Assembly (NCBI GenBank): GCA_032871835.1 | Contig: CM065297.1 | Location: 31,257,598 to 31,321,597, forward strand | Length of the DNA: 64,000 bases | Reading direction: 5' to 3' | From: Dipteronia dyeriana | Taxonomy: Eukaryota > Streptophyta > Magnoliopsida > Sapindales > Sapindaceae | Part shown: positions 45,410 to 57,627 of the stretch, piece by piece | How the letters are laid out: each line of letters begins with the position of its first letter | Position numbering within the stretch: position 1 is the first letter of the stretch | The notes under the pieces: model-generated | Database searches by the model: none | What the model was told of the DNA's origin: nothing | The model's input: only the letters and a program-made list of their open reading frames with translations | Program-made: the position numbers and the translations under genes

Positions 45410-48400
45410 AAAAAACTAAGACAACATTACAGAGAATGGCTGAAATCCGGCCAAAGACTTCCTCTAAAAGAGGAGTTAGCCTTAGAAGCAAGGTTATGTG
45501 CCAGAGCATTGCCCGCTTTGGAGATGGCCTGGCACTTACAGATACCACCAACCTCAGAAAAGAGGATTCTAATATCATTAATAATGTAACTATCATCACC
45601 TAGAACATTTTTCGACGAGTTCAGGGAGGATACGACAGAGGAGGCAACAACTTCAGTAGTCTAAATATGAAATTTATAAGATTTGGCAAGCTGAAGTCCC
45701 TCACACAGGGCAAGGAGAGCACCAATCCTAGGGCTAAAATTTCCAGGCAGAATTCTTGATAGATCCATAATCACGTTTCCCCTGTCATTCCTGATTGCAG
45801 CTCCCACACCTACGAATCCGGCACCGCCAACAACAACAGCAGGGTTGAGTTTTAACTGACCCGAAGGGGGAGGTATCCAATCGCAACACACATAATCAAG
45901 AGGAGGGGTGTCATGGGAATTTAAAGCAATTTGAGAACCTTGTAATTCAAAGAGAAAGGCCTCTGCCCAAGTAGCCACAGTAACAGGATCCCTCGGCTTA
46001 GCACCATGGCAAGTGGAGTTATGGTTCTCCTAAATTCCCCAAGAGGTGATGCAAAAGACAGAAAAGTCATCCTTATTGATCCGGGACGAGAGATTGGAAA
46101 ACACCTCCAACACTGGTAGCTCCGAGAGATTGTCAAAGAAGCAATCGAAACAGGTGCACCCCCAAACCTTCCTGGCCTCACTACACCAGAACAGGGGGTG
46201 ACTAGGATAATCCACACCAGCCCTGTAACACACACAAAGAGGATGATCCACAATTTCCCTCTTCCACAGATTAAATCCGGAAGGGATGGCATTCAGACAA
46301 GCTCTCCAAACAAAAATTCTGACCTCTGGAGGTAAATTCAGATTCCAAAAAGAGGACCACCAATTCCGGACAGCAGAGGAGTTGGAAACAGATTCATAAA
46401 TTTTCTCACTCAAGGCTAGCCTGTAACCACTCTTCACGGAATAGTCGCCATATTTTCGAAATGCCAAGTCATACTATTAGAGCCACCCGAGAGGCTTAAA
46501 GGGATAGAAAGAATTACATCTCTATCAATTGGAAGAAAATTATGGTTCAACAAATCTAGGTTCCAACCAGGGGGGTTAGAATCGATATGCGACGACACAC
46601 GAAGATGATTTCAGGGATCTGGAGAGATGGGCCTGTAAGTGCTAGGCCTAGGGAACCATGGATCCTTGAAAGCGCTAATTCGGCTTCCATTACCAACTTT
46701 CCAACGAAGGCCTTTCATAAGAAGGGACCTTCCCCAAATGAGACTTCTCCAGATGTGGGAACAACCGGAACTGATAGAGGCCTGTAGGAAATCACCGTTA
46801 TTAAAATACTTTGCTTTAAGGAGGCAGGCTGCAAGAGTGTTCAGGTCCGAAAAAAATCCTCCAAGCCTGTTTAGCTAAGAGGGATTGATTAAAGAGGGAG
46901 AGATCCTAAAACCAAGACCACCATGGCTCTTGGAGAGACACAGATTCTGCCACTTAATCCAACTGATTTTATGCTTCACATCCCTGGAGGCCCACCAAAA
47001 CTTGGACATCATGGCACTCAAGTCAAGTTGGAAAATACTCATAGTGTAAGTAGGAATGGCTTGGGCCACGGCTTTAATTAGAACTTCTTTACCACCAAAA
47101 GAAAAGAGATTTCTCTTCCAACCACGGACTTTCTTCCAGACACGCTCCTTGATCATATTGAAAGTAAGCTGTTTGTTCCTTCCTACAAGTGTTGGATGGC
47201 CGAGGTATTTATCTCTCGTGTTACATTCTTCGATTCCGAAAATAGCTTGAATGTTAGCCCTATCCACTGTGGCCATACTAGGACTGACTGTTAAGCTTGA
47301 TTTCTAGAGGTTTACTTGTTGACCCGAACCTCTCTCATAGATTCCCAGAAGGTTACGGATATGGATACTGCTGTCAACTGACGCCTTGCAGAATAAGATA
47401 TTGTCATCAGCGAAGAACGAATGGCTGATGATGGGGCTGTTTCTACAGCACTTGATACCCAAGGCTTGCCCATTATTCTCAGAGTTCGCAATAAGACAGG
47501 ATATCGCTTCAGCACACAAGAGGAAGAGGTAGGGAGAGAGGGGACATCCTTGCCTCAATCCCCTTGATGGGACAACAGAGTAGATGAGACTACCAATGAA
47601 AAGGAAAGACCGTTTAAAGGTTGAGATGCACTCCATTATCAGCTTAATCCAGATCACAGGAAATTGCATTCTTTCCATAACATCTTTCAGGAAAGACCAT
47701 TCGACCCGATCATACACCTTACTCATATCAAGTTTTAAGGCCATCAATCCCTTCTTCCTCGACTTTTTCCGAGCAATGGAGTGGAGGATTTCAAAGGAGG
47801 CCACCACATTATTGAAGATCTGACGACCCGGGACGGAAGCGGACTGACTGGGTGAGATAATGGCAGGGAGACAATTCTTCAGCCTGTTTGCAAGAGCTTT
47901 GGTTACCGTTTTATAGATGACACTGCACAACGAAATATGTCTGAAATCCTTCAATGAGAGAGGGCTTTGAATTTTGAGGATCAGGATCACATTAGTATTG
48001 CTGAAATTAGTAATCGAAGTTTCACCTTTCAACACCTGAAGACAAATATTTGAAACCTCAGCCCCCACCATATTCCAATACTTCTGGGAAAAGATAGCAT
48101 GAAAGCCGTCAGGCATGTCGAAAATCGCCCTTTGTATATCATCAGCCGTAAATGCTATGCTCAAATCCCCGACATCTCCCCATTAAGCCGAGCATCAATA
48201 GCCTTAGTCGCAGATGCAATGTCACACAAGAAAGGTTCAGAAGAGCGAAACAAGGTAGAGAAATAGTTAATAATCACTCGAGCCAAACCCTTCTCCGAGT
48301 CCTGTAAAATACCGTTATCGTCGAGAAGCTTTGTGATAGAATTTTTCTTTTTCCTAGTTGTGGCTCTCAAATGAATAAACTTTGAGTTACGGTCACCGGC

Positions 48401-49449
48401 ATAAAGCCAATCAGCCCTAGACCTTTGTTTCCAGTAGACCACGGGTCAACAGACCTTTTAGCTCTCTTTCTAAGGACTTAATTCTGGGCATACAACCACC
48501 CTCATTGCTGGTCGACAAGACTTCAATTTCCCTTTGTTTATCTCCAATCAACTTACGGAGTGACCCAAAACGTTCAGAACTCCACACTGTCAATTTTGCC
48601 GCACACCAACTAAGTTTAGACTTGAGGTCTTTTGTTGAAGTAAACCGGTCTTTCTCCCTCCAAGCGCTCTCGATAACCCTCATAATGTCATCCTCCTGAA
48701 GCTAAAAAGGCTCGAATTTGAAGCATCTTGAATTACCCTTATGGTTGCAGAAAACAAAATCGAAAACCAATAGAAGTTGTCTGTGATCAGAAGAGTTGAA
48801 CCCGAGATGATCGACTTTAGCATGAGGGTATCTATCCCCCTACTGAATATCAGCCAGAAAACGATCCAGCCTTTCTTGCACGTTAGTTCTACCCTCCCGT
48901 TTGTTATTCCAAGTAAATTTCTGGTCAGAATAGCCTAGATCAATAACGTCACAATCCTCCACAACCTGTCTGAAAGCTAAAATCTCTCTATTGGATTTAT
49001 CTTACCCACCCCCTTTCTCGTTGACAGATAACAACTCATTAACGTCTCTGCCGACCATCCAAGGCAAGTTGTCAACCATTCTGAGGAGTTTGAGGAGCCC
49101 CCAGGAGTTTCCCCGTTGACACCGCTTGGGGTTGCCATAGAAGCCTGTAAACCGCCAGAGAAAACCATCCTCAGATTGAATCTGAGCATCAATGTGCCCA
49201 GTTGAAAAGGAGAGAATAGTAACATCAAGGTTGTCTTTCCAAAGTAACATCAAACCCCCACTATTACCTTTACTATCCACACTAATACCACCCGTAAAAC
49301 CCAAAAGATCCTTTATTTTCCCGAACGAGAGCCGTTAAGCTTGGTCTCTAAGAGAAACTCAAAATCTGAGGAATGTTTATGGAGCAGCCTCCTCAAGGTC
49401 GTGAACACACGGGGATTCCCCAAACCCCATATGTTCTAGCTAACGCCTA
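45410..49449 (-). pseudogene. LINE-B ORF2: endonuclease, reverse transcriptase, zf-RVT, RNase H
   Basis: The endonuclease opens MIGVS (stop) NIWGLGNPRVF near 49449-49405 and continues with NSGGLMLLWKDNLDVTI and PWMVGRDVNELLSVNE (49304-49002). A linker frame at 48683-48417 follows. RT is at 48164-47304: LKLDMSKVYDRVEWSFLK, SRGLRQGCPLSPYLFLLCAEAISCLI and the catalytic SHSFFADDNILF, all intact in one 286-codon frame. Next come VRGWKRNLFSFGGKEVLIKA (47276-46875), the zf-RVT region at 46467-46030 (WNLNLPPEVRIFVWRACLN) and the RNase H-like domain at 45978-45410. In the RNase H-like domain the first acidic block reads LKLNPAVVVGG, so the usual D is missing. Breaks near 49000, 48430, 48160 and 46480 prevent full translation. 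Confidence 0.9.
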
Positions 49450-49832
49450 TCATTGTTCCCAGCGGGCCTGATCAACAGGCTCCGCCGATGCAACTTCCAT
49501 TTCTGTAACAATCGAGTTCTTGCATTTTTTGTTATCCTTGACATCAAACTCCATAGTGAAATCAACCTTCCTCTTGTATTTCTGGGTAACCACACCCGCC
49601 AACTGATCATGGGAACCACCTGCGGCATTTATTGAGGAAAGAGAAGTACCATAAAGGATTTTGAGGCTTTGTCTGTTGTTAGAGGATCTTAATCTTGGGG
49701 AGAGGGGATGATTTTTAGAGTTTCTGTGAGCTGTTTGGCTCAGAGATAGCATCCTATAAAGAGAACTGGAAACCTTTCCCGAGATCTTATGAACTTGCCC
49801 ATTCCGTGCCGAACGTTTCCATTTCATTGTAG
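49450..49832 (-). pseudogene. LINE-B ORF1, C-terminal part separated by the solo LTR
   Basis: The 125-codon frame begins MKWKRSARNGQ and matches the end of ORF1 in LINE-A (NARKW near 12625). It is basic and serine-rich. Its N-terminal part lies beyond the inserted LTR, from 53051 on. Confidence 0.8.
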
Positions 49833-50397
49833 CCTTTTGATCGGAGCGATTTATATACCTTTTGAGGTCCCCATTTTTTAGTTTTTGTTCTTGTTTTCAA
49901 GTATATTTTGGTATTTGATGTGTTTGTGAGCCTTATGTAGGTACATGTTCCCTACGGAAGGTATTTGAGTTTCATTGAAGAGTTTTGGAGGTTAAAGGGC
50001 AGAATTCGAAATAGCTTATGCAGACACCCTAACTTCGGAAGGTCATATATCTCTCCTCCAATCAAACTACATCACCCATAACCACTTTTCGGAAAGCCCC
50101 GGAGGTCGTATTTCCAACACACTTTACAGATCACAATTTTAAGGTTTCTGAAGAAAGTAATGACCATTTTTGTAATAGTGCACAGAGAAGTGCGATACCC
50201 AACCGTGCGATACCAAGTTGCGTACTGCGTTTTGAACCGCGTAGAAAGGCAGAAAGCTCCGAAAAGTAATGTGCGGTACGCTGTGTTGATGCGTACAGCA
50301 CATCAAACCGCACATCTAGGCAGAAAGACATTTTTCAGTCATTTTCATAGGGGTATTCTTGTCTTTTCATCCAAAAGTCTTGCCCTAACCTCCCACA

Positions 50398-50520
50398 CTA
50401 TATATACCCCATTTTCTCCTCATTTTTCAGACCTCTCTTCCCTTCTTTTCTCCTCTCACGCCTCTTCTCTTCTCTCTTCCATTTTCTTCCATTTTCTTTC
50501 ATCTCTTGCTCCCATGGAGG
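50398..50520 (+). promoter_or_regulatory. LTR promoter region
   Basis: CTATATATACCCC at 50399-50411 resembles a TATA box. A long pyrimidine-rich tract (TCTCTTCTCTTCCATTTTC) follows, typical of a start region. The short frame MEVFPHRELT near 50515 has no known domain. Confidence 0.45.
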
Positions 50521-51332
50521 TTTTTCCTCACCGGGAGCTTACCATAATCCTCCACCTCACCACTATACACTTCCTCCATCTATCTTAGAGTAGATTACAA
50601 AGGAATTAGGAGCCAAATTTGAGCTAGGAGCATCTTTGGAGGACTTGTCTTCAATGGTTTGCTCTTATTTGCTCATTTATTTATATTTCTTGTTGTCTTT
50701 GATGTGTAACACCGAATTTGGGAATTTGGGAATTTGTAAACCTTTCACATGTGTGCTATATATGTATTTTTGTATTTAAATTCATTTGGATTTTGTTTTG
50801 CTCTTTGATATATGTGTTTTTATGCTCCTAATATGATATGTATGTGTATGTATTGTTAGAAATCAATATGTGTCCATGATTGGGTTTAGGAGTAGTTGTA
50901 ATTTATAGTAGAAATTAGATACCTATGATTGTTGATTGATTGATGAATGACTTGAAATTTCATGTATTGAGTAATTTGAGTAATAGAGATTTTAGCCCCA
51001 AAGAGTAGAAAATGTTTAAGTTCAGGTTTTTAGTTGCTAAATTGACCTTGGTTTATATCCTTGTTCTTAATGGGTCTTTGTATTAAGACACGATTATCCA
51101 TCCAATTGACAGGATTGGGTGATAAATTGATTGTGGAAAAATTTCCTAATCAAGAGGATGAACCTTTAACCTAAATTGAATGTTCTTAATGATATAATAA
51201 TCACATTGTTGTATGTAGTTGTTAGGTAAACTTGTTTCCCATGTTTAGCCATCCAAGGGAGTTGACTAAACTGAATCTTTGACCTAGAAGTAATGACCAC
51301 TGACATTTCTTTTGTGCTTGTATAGTGTTGAC

Positions 51333-52378
51333 GGGAAATTTGCTCAAGGTGAGAAATTCTTATTAACACCCTCGAGATCACTACCACGAAAGCGGTGGCC
51401 GGGGTCGGTACCGTTGGTTCCCGACCTGTTTGAGAGAGAGACGAGTGACTATAACAACGAATGGGGGCTCTATTATTGATACGTCATTTTTAATATACAA
51501 ATAGCTCTCTTGTTTGCTTACAATCTCTCGGAGGTATAGGGTGGTGGCAGCTCGGTGCCTGTCGAATAGTGGAGATGTAAGTGACCGTGTTCTGAATCCA
51601 GAATTTAGGCCTTCTTCCTGCCTCTGTCTTTTTCTCTGCTTGGCTTCACATATTTATATCGTCCAAGTAGGTTTTATATTTGCAAATACTTTACCGTGAT
51701 CCCATGAACCCGTTCCCTCCATATCGGGCGGGATTCGTTATTTGAATTTGAAATGTTACGGGATTTTATGATATCGTTGACGGAGATAAGTTTAATCCCT
51801 TATTTGAATCAAACTCTTGACGTGCATGTAAATATTACGTGGAGACGATCCTCTGTGCACTCGTGCCATGAATCTTCATGGAGGTCACCTTGCCAGCTGT
51901 CTGTTGCCCCGCAGAGCGAGGTAGATCCCTGCTTTGGCTTTATTCTTAAAAGTTTAAGATGGATTTTCCCTGACCCTTGGGGGCTTGAGGTGCTCTTGTA
52001 GACCCTCCTGTGAGGTAGTTGGGGTAGTGTAGATTTAGGCGTGATTCTTCTTTTATATCCATCAAGGACAACGGGTTTCTGGAGAGGTTGGCGGGCTTCT
52101 TTCGAATGTCTCTTAAGCTTGGAGACTTCCCTTGGCATTTACGGGGCGGTTGTGGAGCTCGACCTCAGAGCTGAGGTTCCCCGATAGATGGCCTGGAGAA
52201 GCACGGGTTCCAGTACTCTTATTAAGGCTCGTCCCGGTTGTGCATGGCTTGTCTTTTGGTAGCTTCGAAGCCGAACCGGCCTCCCCTGCTCCTGCGAGGT
52301 GGCTTTACAGTCTTTTCGGGCTTTATGATTGTCGATTATGGGTGGAAAATTTCTCTTTGATCCCTGACCAAATTTCCC
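51333..52378. mobile_element. TIR element nested in the solo LTR, about 1.05 kb
   Basis: GGGAAATTTGCTCA at 51333-51346 and the reverse complement of TGACCAAATTTCCC (52365-52378) match at 13 of 14 positions. The interior is GC-richer than the LTR and carries GGCCGGGGTCGGTACCG. I found no transposase and no clear target duplication (flanks GTGTTGAC and TATTAACA). Confidence 0.55.
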
Positions 52379-53050
52379 TATTAACATGTAGTTATATGGA
52401 TGTTTTGAATGCTTAAAGTTTTTGCTTAATTGATCACTTTGTAATTGATCCATGGTTAGATGCTATGTACCGAGAGGAGATGCGTTTGACAATGCTTAGA
52501 TAAACATTCACTATGCTTGACTAGAAAGTGCTAGAACCACTAGGCTAGCGTATTTCGATTTGTATTCCACGTGCTTAATGGGTTCATATATATTGTCCGG
52601 ATTGCTCGAGAGAGATTTCGGGTATATATGGATACTATCTCTAAGCATCGAGAGAGATTAGAGATTAATTAAGGGGATACGAGCCTATGTATACTTGCAC
52701 ATTTGAGGATTAGGTTAGTCTAGAATGTAATTAGGAAGATTGTCACGGTTGAGTCGTTTCCCTAGTGTAACCACATTTCATGCATATCTTCATTCCTTCT
52801 ATCATTGTATATATTATTTATATATAGTTATTTAGTTATATTATTATTCACTTTTCTACACACGCAACACACGAGTCTGTTTGGAGTGTTGTAATAATAG
52901 CTAGAACTAGAGACGGTCGGTGAATCCCACCTCATTGTGGATCGATCCCTTACTTACCGCTATGCTAGTCTCTGTGACTTGGGCCCTTGCGAGGTCGAAC
53001 TTAAATGTTCATATTTAACGACACTGCAACGACGTATCCCGATCACCTTT

Positions 53051-54258
53051 GCCTTTGGAGATTCAAGCTTTGTCATTTGTCCTGACTTCACATGAGCTTG
53101 ATCTTCCCTCACCACTTCCATTTCTTCTATATATTCTATTACTACCTCCTCATTTTTTTTCCCAAGGACCAAAGCACCCACTTGGTTAGACAGTGGGTTT
53201 TCGAAAAGAGATTGGGTCGTGCTGTCCAAGACCACCAAGTCACTTGTGGGTTCCTGATTGGGCCCGTCTATACTCAATGAATTCGACACTGGAGGCCCAT
53301 TACTGTTTTTCTACCCATGAGATTCAAACTTCCCCACCAGCATCGGATTTATTTGCTCTGTAATTTTACTGGCAACCCCATCCTCATTGTTGGATAGAGT
53401 TCTGGCAACTACGACCTGGGACATTCCTGCTCCTGAATCATTTGAAACCCCACCACTCTGTCCTTCCTAGATGATCCACCTGATTTCGACTGTCGATTTC
53501 TTGATTTTGACCTGTCCGGGGCCACCGCTCGCATCCATGATCCATATTTGGGCGTCGCACCTTCCAGAGCATTTGATCTTGCATCATCGTCTGGGCATTC
53601 ACGGAGCCCATGGCCAATTTTCCCACAAGCATAGCAGAATTATGGTAGCCTTTCGTATTTCAGAGAAACCATAACAATATTCTCCGATCCGTCGAGTTTT
53701 AGGCAAAACCACCTCTTTAAAGGTCTGGAGATGTCAACCTGAATCTTCACTCGGAGAAACTTACCCCAGCATTCCTTGGAGTCTGCTGGTATCTCCAGCA
53801 CCCCCTGATTTGAACCGCTAACCATTTCGCCGTTCTCCTATTCATACACATAATGGGGATGTTGTGAATCTGAACCCATAGACCAACCTGGTTGAATTTT
53901 AACTTGGAGATGTCCCCTAATCCATCAGGTTTTTCAAGGATAATCAGGCTGTTGTCGAAGTGCCAGGGTCCTCTCTGCCAAATCCGATTTTGATCTTCTA
54001 GTTTTCTAAAGTAAAACATAAAAATATTGTCCCCAACCAATTCGATTTCAACCTTGCCAATCGAGCTCCATAGCTGCTCTATGAGACCATTAAACACATC
54101 TCTATTTACCTTCTTCCCCGATAGCACCTTCCCCACTAAACAGTGGGAGACATCCCTTAACCCTTCCTGTTGAAAGTCCTTTTCTAACTGGTGGATAATC
54201 CTACCTTCTTCATCTAACGAAAGCGATTCACAAAGTCTTGCAACCTCAAAAGCGTCCA
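53051..54258 (-). pseudogene. LINE-B ORF1, N-terminal part: DUF4283 and CCHC knuckle
   Basis: The probable start is MDAFEVARLCESLSL near 54258. The open frame to about 53800 carries the DUF4283 domain: KVEIELVGDNIFMFYFRKLED, RIWQRGPWHFDNSLIIL and LWVQIHNIPIMCMNRRTAKWLA. A frame change near 53800 leads to the CCHC knuckle near 53640-53590, CYACGKIGHGLRECP on the minus strand, then a basic region to 53051. There the solo LTR (with CCTTT) interrupts it. In LINE-A the same protein is far more decayed. Confidence 0.85.
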
Positions 54259-54442
54259 TACCTAAGGAGAACAGGAGAAGAGACAAACAGTCAAAACCAG
54301 AAAACCACACACAAAGAAGCTACTAGGAGATGGCACACAGATCTCTCCTTCTGAACCAGAAGACACACTACCCAAGGACTGAAACTACTCCCACACCTAT
54401 TTTCCACTAGAGAAAGCTCGCGGAAAAGTTGTTTTTCGTTTT

Positions 54443-54458
54443 AGAATTGCTGCTGTTA
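54443..54458. repeat. Target-site duplication of LINE-B, right copy
   Basis: AGAATTGCTGCTGTTA, one mismatch from 45382-45397. Confidence 0.88.
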
Positions 54459-54599
54459 AGAAACAAAAATATCTACGATAAATTTATGAAATTCACTTCC
54501 ACGTTAACAATTATAGCATGACCCTCCTGGCTAGCGGTTGCTTCATATAACCCCTTTGCTTTCAATTATGGATCTCTAGATTGGTTTTCGCGAGTATGT

Positions 54600-57114
54600 T
54601 GTTGGCTAATTTTACAAGTGTACGATTCAGATAAATAGTTTAGAAGTAAGTAGAGTATCGTTTTCACGGAGAGTGATCAATTTATTAACTAACAATTATA
54701 ATTAATTCAAAACTTTATTTGAACAATCAAATGTTGAGACTTGAGATTTAGATTAAATAAAGAAAGTAAATAAAAGAAGCAGTTAAAGATGTAGAGAAAT
54801 TCAATAGATTGAAGTACTAGAACTTTTGATTTCACCATAGCCAATTCCTCTCAATTCCTTTAGCATGTTAATCCTAATTATTCTGCACGTTGACAGTCGA
54901 TTTTCCCTAATTTATTCAATACTCCATTCCTGACAATATCGAAAGTATTCCTAATTACCAACCCACTCTATTCCTAGCAATGGAATTAAGATAATAAGAA
55001 TCCATTAAATTCTTTGGAAAATCTTCAAGAAACCACACAATTCATACTCATACATGTTGGAGAATTTTCGGAATCGTCGTGCCTAATATATGCCCATAAC
55101 TCATAACAATTAACAACGTCAATAGCAGAAAAATATATGAGAGAAAGTAAACCAATCTCAACACAAGATTTACGTGGAAAACTCAAATCGGGTAAAAAAC
55201 CACAGGCCATCAGGACGACAGAGAAAATTTCACTATATGATAAATTGTTACAACCATATATTCCAAGACTCTATCACACCCAAACCCCAAATCACGCTCA
55301 CAAGATCCTCACCAAGAACCCCACAATATCCCCTAGGTCTCCCATGAATATCACCCACGGATCTCTAATTTGATCCACTGATATTCCCTTTGATCCCTTC
55401 CCGGATATTCCCACGGATCTCTCACCCGGATCTCTCTACTACTCTTTGATGTTACATGGTGTTCCTTTTTCTCCACACAAAATAACCTAGATACAATTTC
55501 TATTTATACTAGTTACAGAGAGTTTAACATAAAAGGAAATCATACTTCTAAACGTACAAGACTTACTTGTTCCACATAAATACTATTTCCTATTTATGAC
55601 AAGTCTTCTTGTTAAGGAGAAATTCTTTTCCTTCAAGTACAGGACTTTCCTATTCTTCATGAAGACAAACTCTTTCCTTTTCTGATTAGCACAAGAACTT
55701 TCAGAAGAAAACATCTTTCCTATTTTCGTGCAACATTCCTAATTTGGGCAAGATCCGTTATTACTGCGGTTTGGGTCGCGGTTGGCCACCCGCGCCTAAC
55801 ACCACGGACCAAAACTGTAGATCACCGCTCTGAGTACCGCGGTTGGTGCATTGCCTCCGCTGTGGTCCATGCCGCATAAATCCACATGAGTTCGACCGCT
55901 CCCTGTGACGCGGTCTGTGCACGTGTCCGCACCGCGGTCCAGGCCCCGGTACCTCCCAGACTTCATTTTTATCTTCAAACCTCCCTCAAACACCATCTTC
56001 AACTTCCAAACATTATCTCACGTCTTCAGGAAGCTCCACATCAATTGAGTCTTGTTTGGTTAACATTGAGTTCACTTGAGAATACGAGCCAAAACCTAAC
56101 AATACATTCCTGCCAAGTCATGTAAATTATGGTAACTATTACAAGAAGCAATAATCTAAATTCCACATTCCTATCAAAATCTAGCATCAAATCAATTAAA
56201 TGTTGACCAGACATTCAAAAGCATTAATCACAGTAATAGACACTCAACATGAAAGAATATGAATTAACATTAACTAAATTAATTGAGCATTCATGGCTAG
56301 GCTACATCATAGCCCTAGTAAAGAAAGTTAGTTCCTCTTAATCATGGTTACAATCCTATGAGAAAACATAAAATAAAAAGAATGATAAAACTCAGGAAGT
56401 GTTGTCCAAGAAAATCTTCAATTCTTCAATCCTCCATCTCTCTTCAATATGATATCAATGATAAAATTTTTGCTGGAGTTTTTTTTTTCTCTTAAATAGG
56501 TATAAATTAGGTCTCCTTGAGATGTCATAATCCGCCTCCAATAAGTCCAAGTTAAAGCGATCCCGAATAGGAAATACAATCTTACAAGTTCAGGAATATT
56601 AATCCAATTACAACTAATCCTAGAGTGATTAGGATCACCTATTTAATTGAATTAAAATACAAATATAGGCCTTCATTATTAGTCAAAACATAAAGAATTC
56701 GTCCAAGACCTTCTCTCTAAGATTGGCAGCCTGTAACGGATGGTTTCTTGAATTCGTAAGTAGAATTTCTGGACTGGCCTTCGGGTAGTGTAATCTTCAT
56801 AACTCACTCTAGAAAACTCAAAATTGCAAGCCGTAAAATTCCCCAGAAAGCTAACATCTGGACCTTTCCAACCATATAAGGCTCGACACCCAATTCTCAC
56901 TGAGCTGATACAGTTTATTCTTCAAACTTGACTCATCTGCAGAGTTATACTTTTCAGGATTGATTGTAAATCTTCCATTTTCTTCCATTTAGCTCCTAAG
57001 ACTCGATTAACTGAAAACTAACAAAAAACAAATAAAAAGCACATTTTTTTCTCAAAACAAAGCAAGAAACTCTGAAAGAAAGGGTATAAAATATATGCAG
57101 TTCTAACGTTATCA
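54600..57114 (-). mobile_element. Minus-strand LTR remnant (gypsy-like), with nested solo LTR
   Basis: Candidate ends are TGTTGGC at 54600 and GTTATCA ending at 57114. Flanks TATGT (54595-54599) and TATGA (57115-57119) match at four of five. Minus-strand wording such as GATACTCTACTTAC...TTTATCTGAATCG (54620-54660) resembles plant gypsy LTR ends. Without the nested element it is about 1.46 kb. Inverted termini are poor, so the borders are a proposal. Confidence 0.45.
55055..56101 (-). mobile_element. Solo copia-type LTR, 1047 bp
   Basis: TGTTGGAG at 55055 and CCTAACA at 56095-56101 are TG...CA ends, and ATACA is perfectly duplicated (55050-55054 and 56102-56106). On the minus strand it starts TGTTAGGTTTTGG and has TATAAATAG near 55503-55495, a typical LTR TATA box, which gives the orientation. 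No coding, primer site or second LTR lies inside. Confidence 0.85.
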
Positions 57115-57205
57115 TATGAGAACTTCACAATGGACTTGAGTTCCATCAGCAGCAGTTGGAGAGAAGCAGTGTGACCTTCAAAGCTTTGTACCTTCTGTTT
57201 CTGGG

Positions 57206-57604
57206 TGATATGTGCACTTATTTGAAGTGCTTAGCACATATTTGCATGAGAGGTGACATGAGTCAAATTAAGAAGTGAAGACTTAGTCAAAATTGTTAAA
57301 GTTAGTTGAATCAATAAATTAGTTAGTTGTTGTCATTGTTGGATTGTGTAGGATGTGTTGCTTATCTTCAGCGGTCCTCATACCATTTAGTTCCCGTTTT
57401 CTAGTTAATAAGTTGCTTGTTTAACTTTCATATTTCTTAGTGAGATAGTTGGTTGGTTGGTTTTGTAGACCTATAAATGGTCAAGTCTTCATTGAATGAA
57501 GGTAGCAAATTATTATACAAAAAACTTCTCTACTGCTTCTTAAATTCTTCTCTATCTGTTATTCTTCTACTTTTTTTTATTTCTTTTTAAAATTGAACAC
57601 ATCA
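57206..57604 (+). repeat. 5' LTR of the TRIM
   Basis: 399 bp; CTATAAATGG near 57471-57480 is a good TATA box and is conserved in the other LTR. Confidence 0.93.
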
Positions 57605-57606
57605 TT

Positions 57607-57619
57607 TGGTATCAAAGCA
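57607..57619 (+). promoter_or_regulatory. Primer-binding site of the TRIM
   Basis: TGGTATCAAAGCA lies two bases after the LTR and differs at one base from the initiator tRNA-Met complement TGGTATCAGAGC. Confidence 0.9.
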
Positions 57620-57627
57620 TTCGATCC

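Larger units (their letters stand above)
49838..53045. mobile_element. Solo LTR of a gypsy-like retrotransposon, in LINE-B ORF1
   Basis: Termini TGATCGG (49838-49844) and CCGATCA (53039-53045) are perfect inverted heptamers with TG...CA ends. CCTTT is duplicated on both sides (49833-49837 and 53046-53050). No internal second LTR, primer site or coding domain is seen, so this is best read as a solo LTR. Removing the nested TIR element leaves about 2.16 kb. A TATATATACCCC promoter-like site with CT-rich downstream sequence (50400-50500) suggests plus orientation. The right end (GTGGATCGATCCCTTACTTACCGC near 52938-52961) has the wording common at the 3' ends of large plant gypsy LTRs. Confidence 0.82.
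45398..54442 (-). mobile_element. Complete L1-type LINE (LINE-B), minus strand, interrupted by a solo LTR
   Basis: The element lies between 16-bp direct repeats with one mismatch. Subtracting the solo LTR and its duplicated 5 bp leaves about 5.8 kb, nearly the same length as LINE-A. ORF1 is at 54250-53051 plus 49832-49450. ORF2 runs from about 49449 to the tail. The T-run at 45398-45404 is the complement of its poly(A). It is better preserved than LINE-A, with long open stretches and an intact FADD box, but several shifts and stops remain. Confidence 0.92.

Noticed and set aside
47584..47823. Plus-strand frame opposite the LINE-B reverse transcriptase
   Set aside because: It is a shadow; the minus strand has the RT motifs in a 286-codon frame.
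51333..52378. Host gene fragment because of higher GC
   Set aside because: It is bounded by matching inverted repeats and has no readable protein in any frame.
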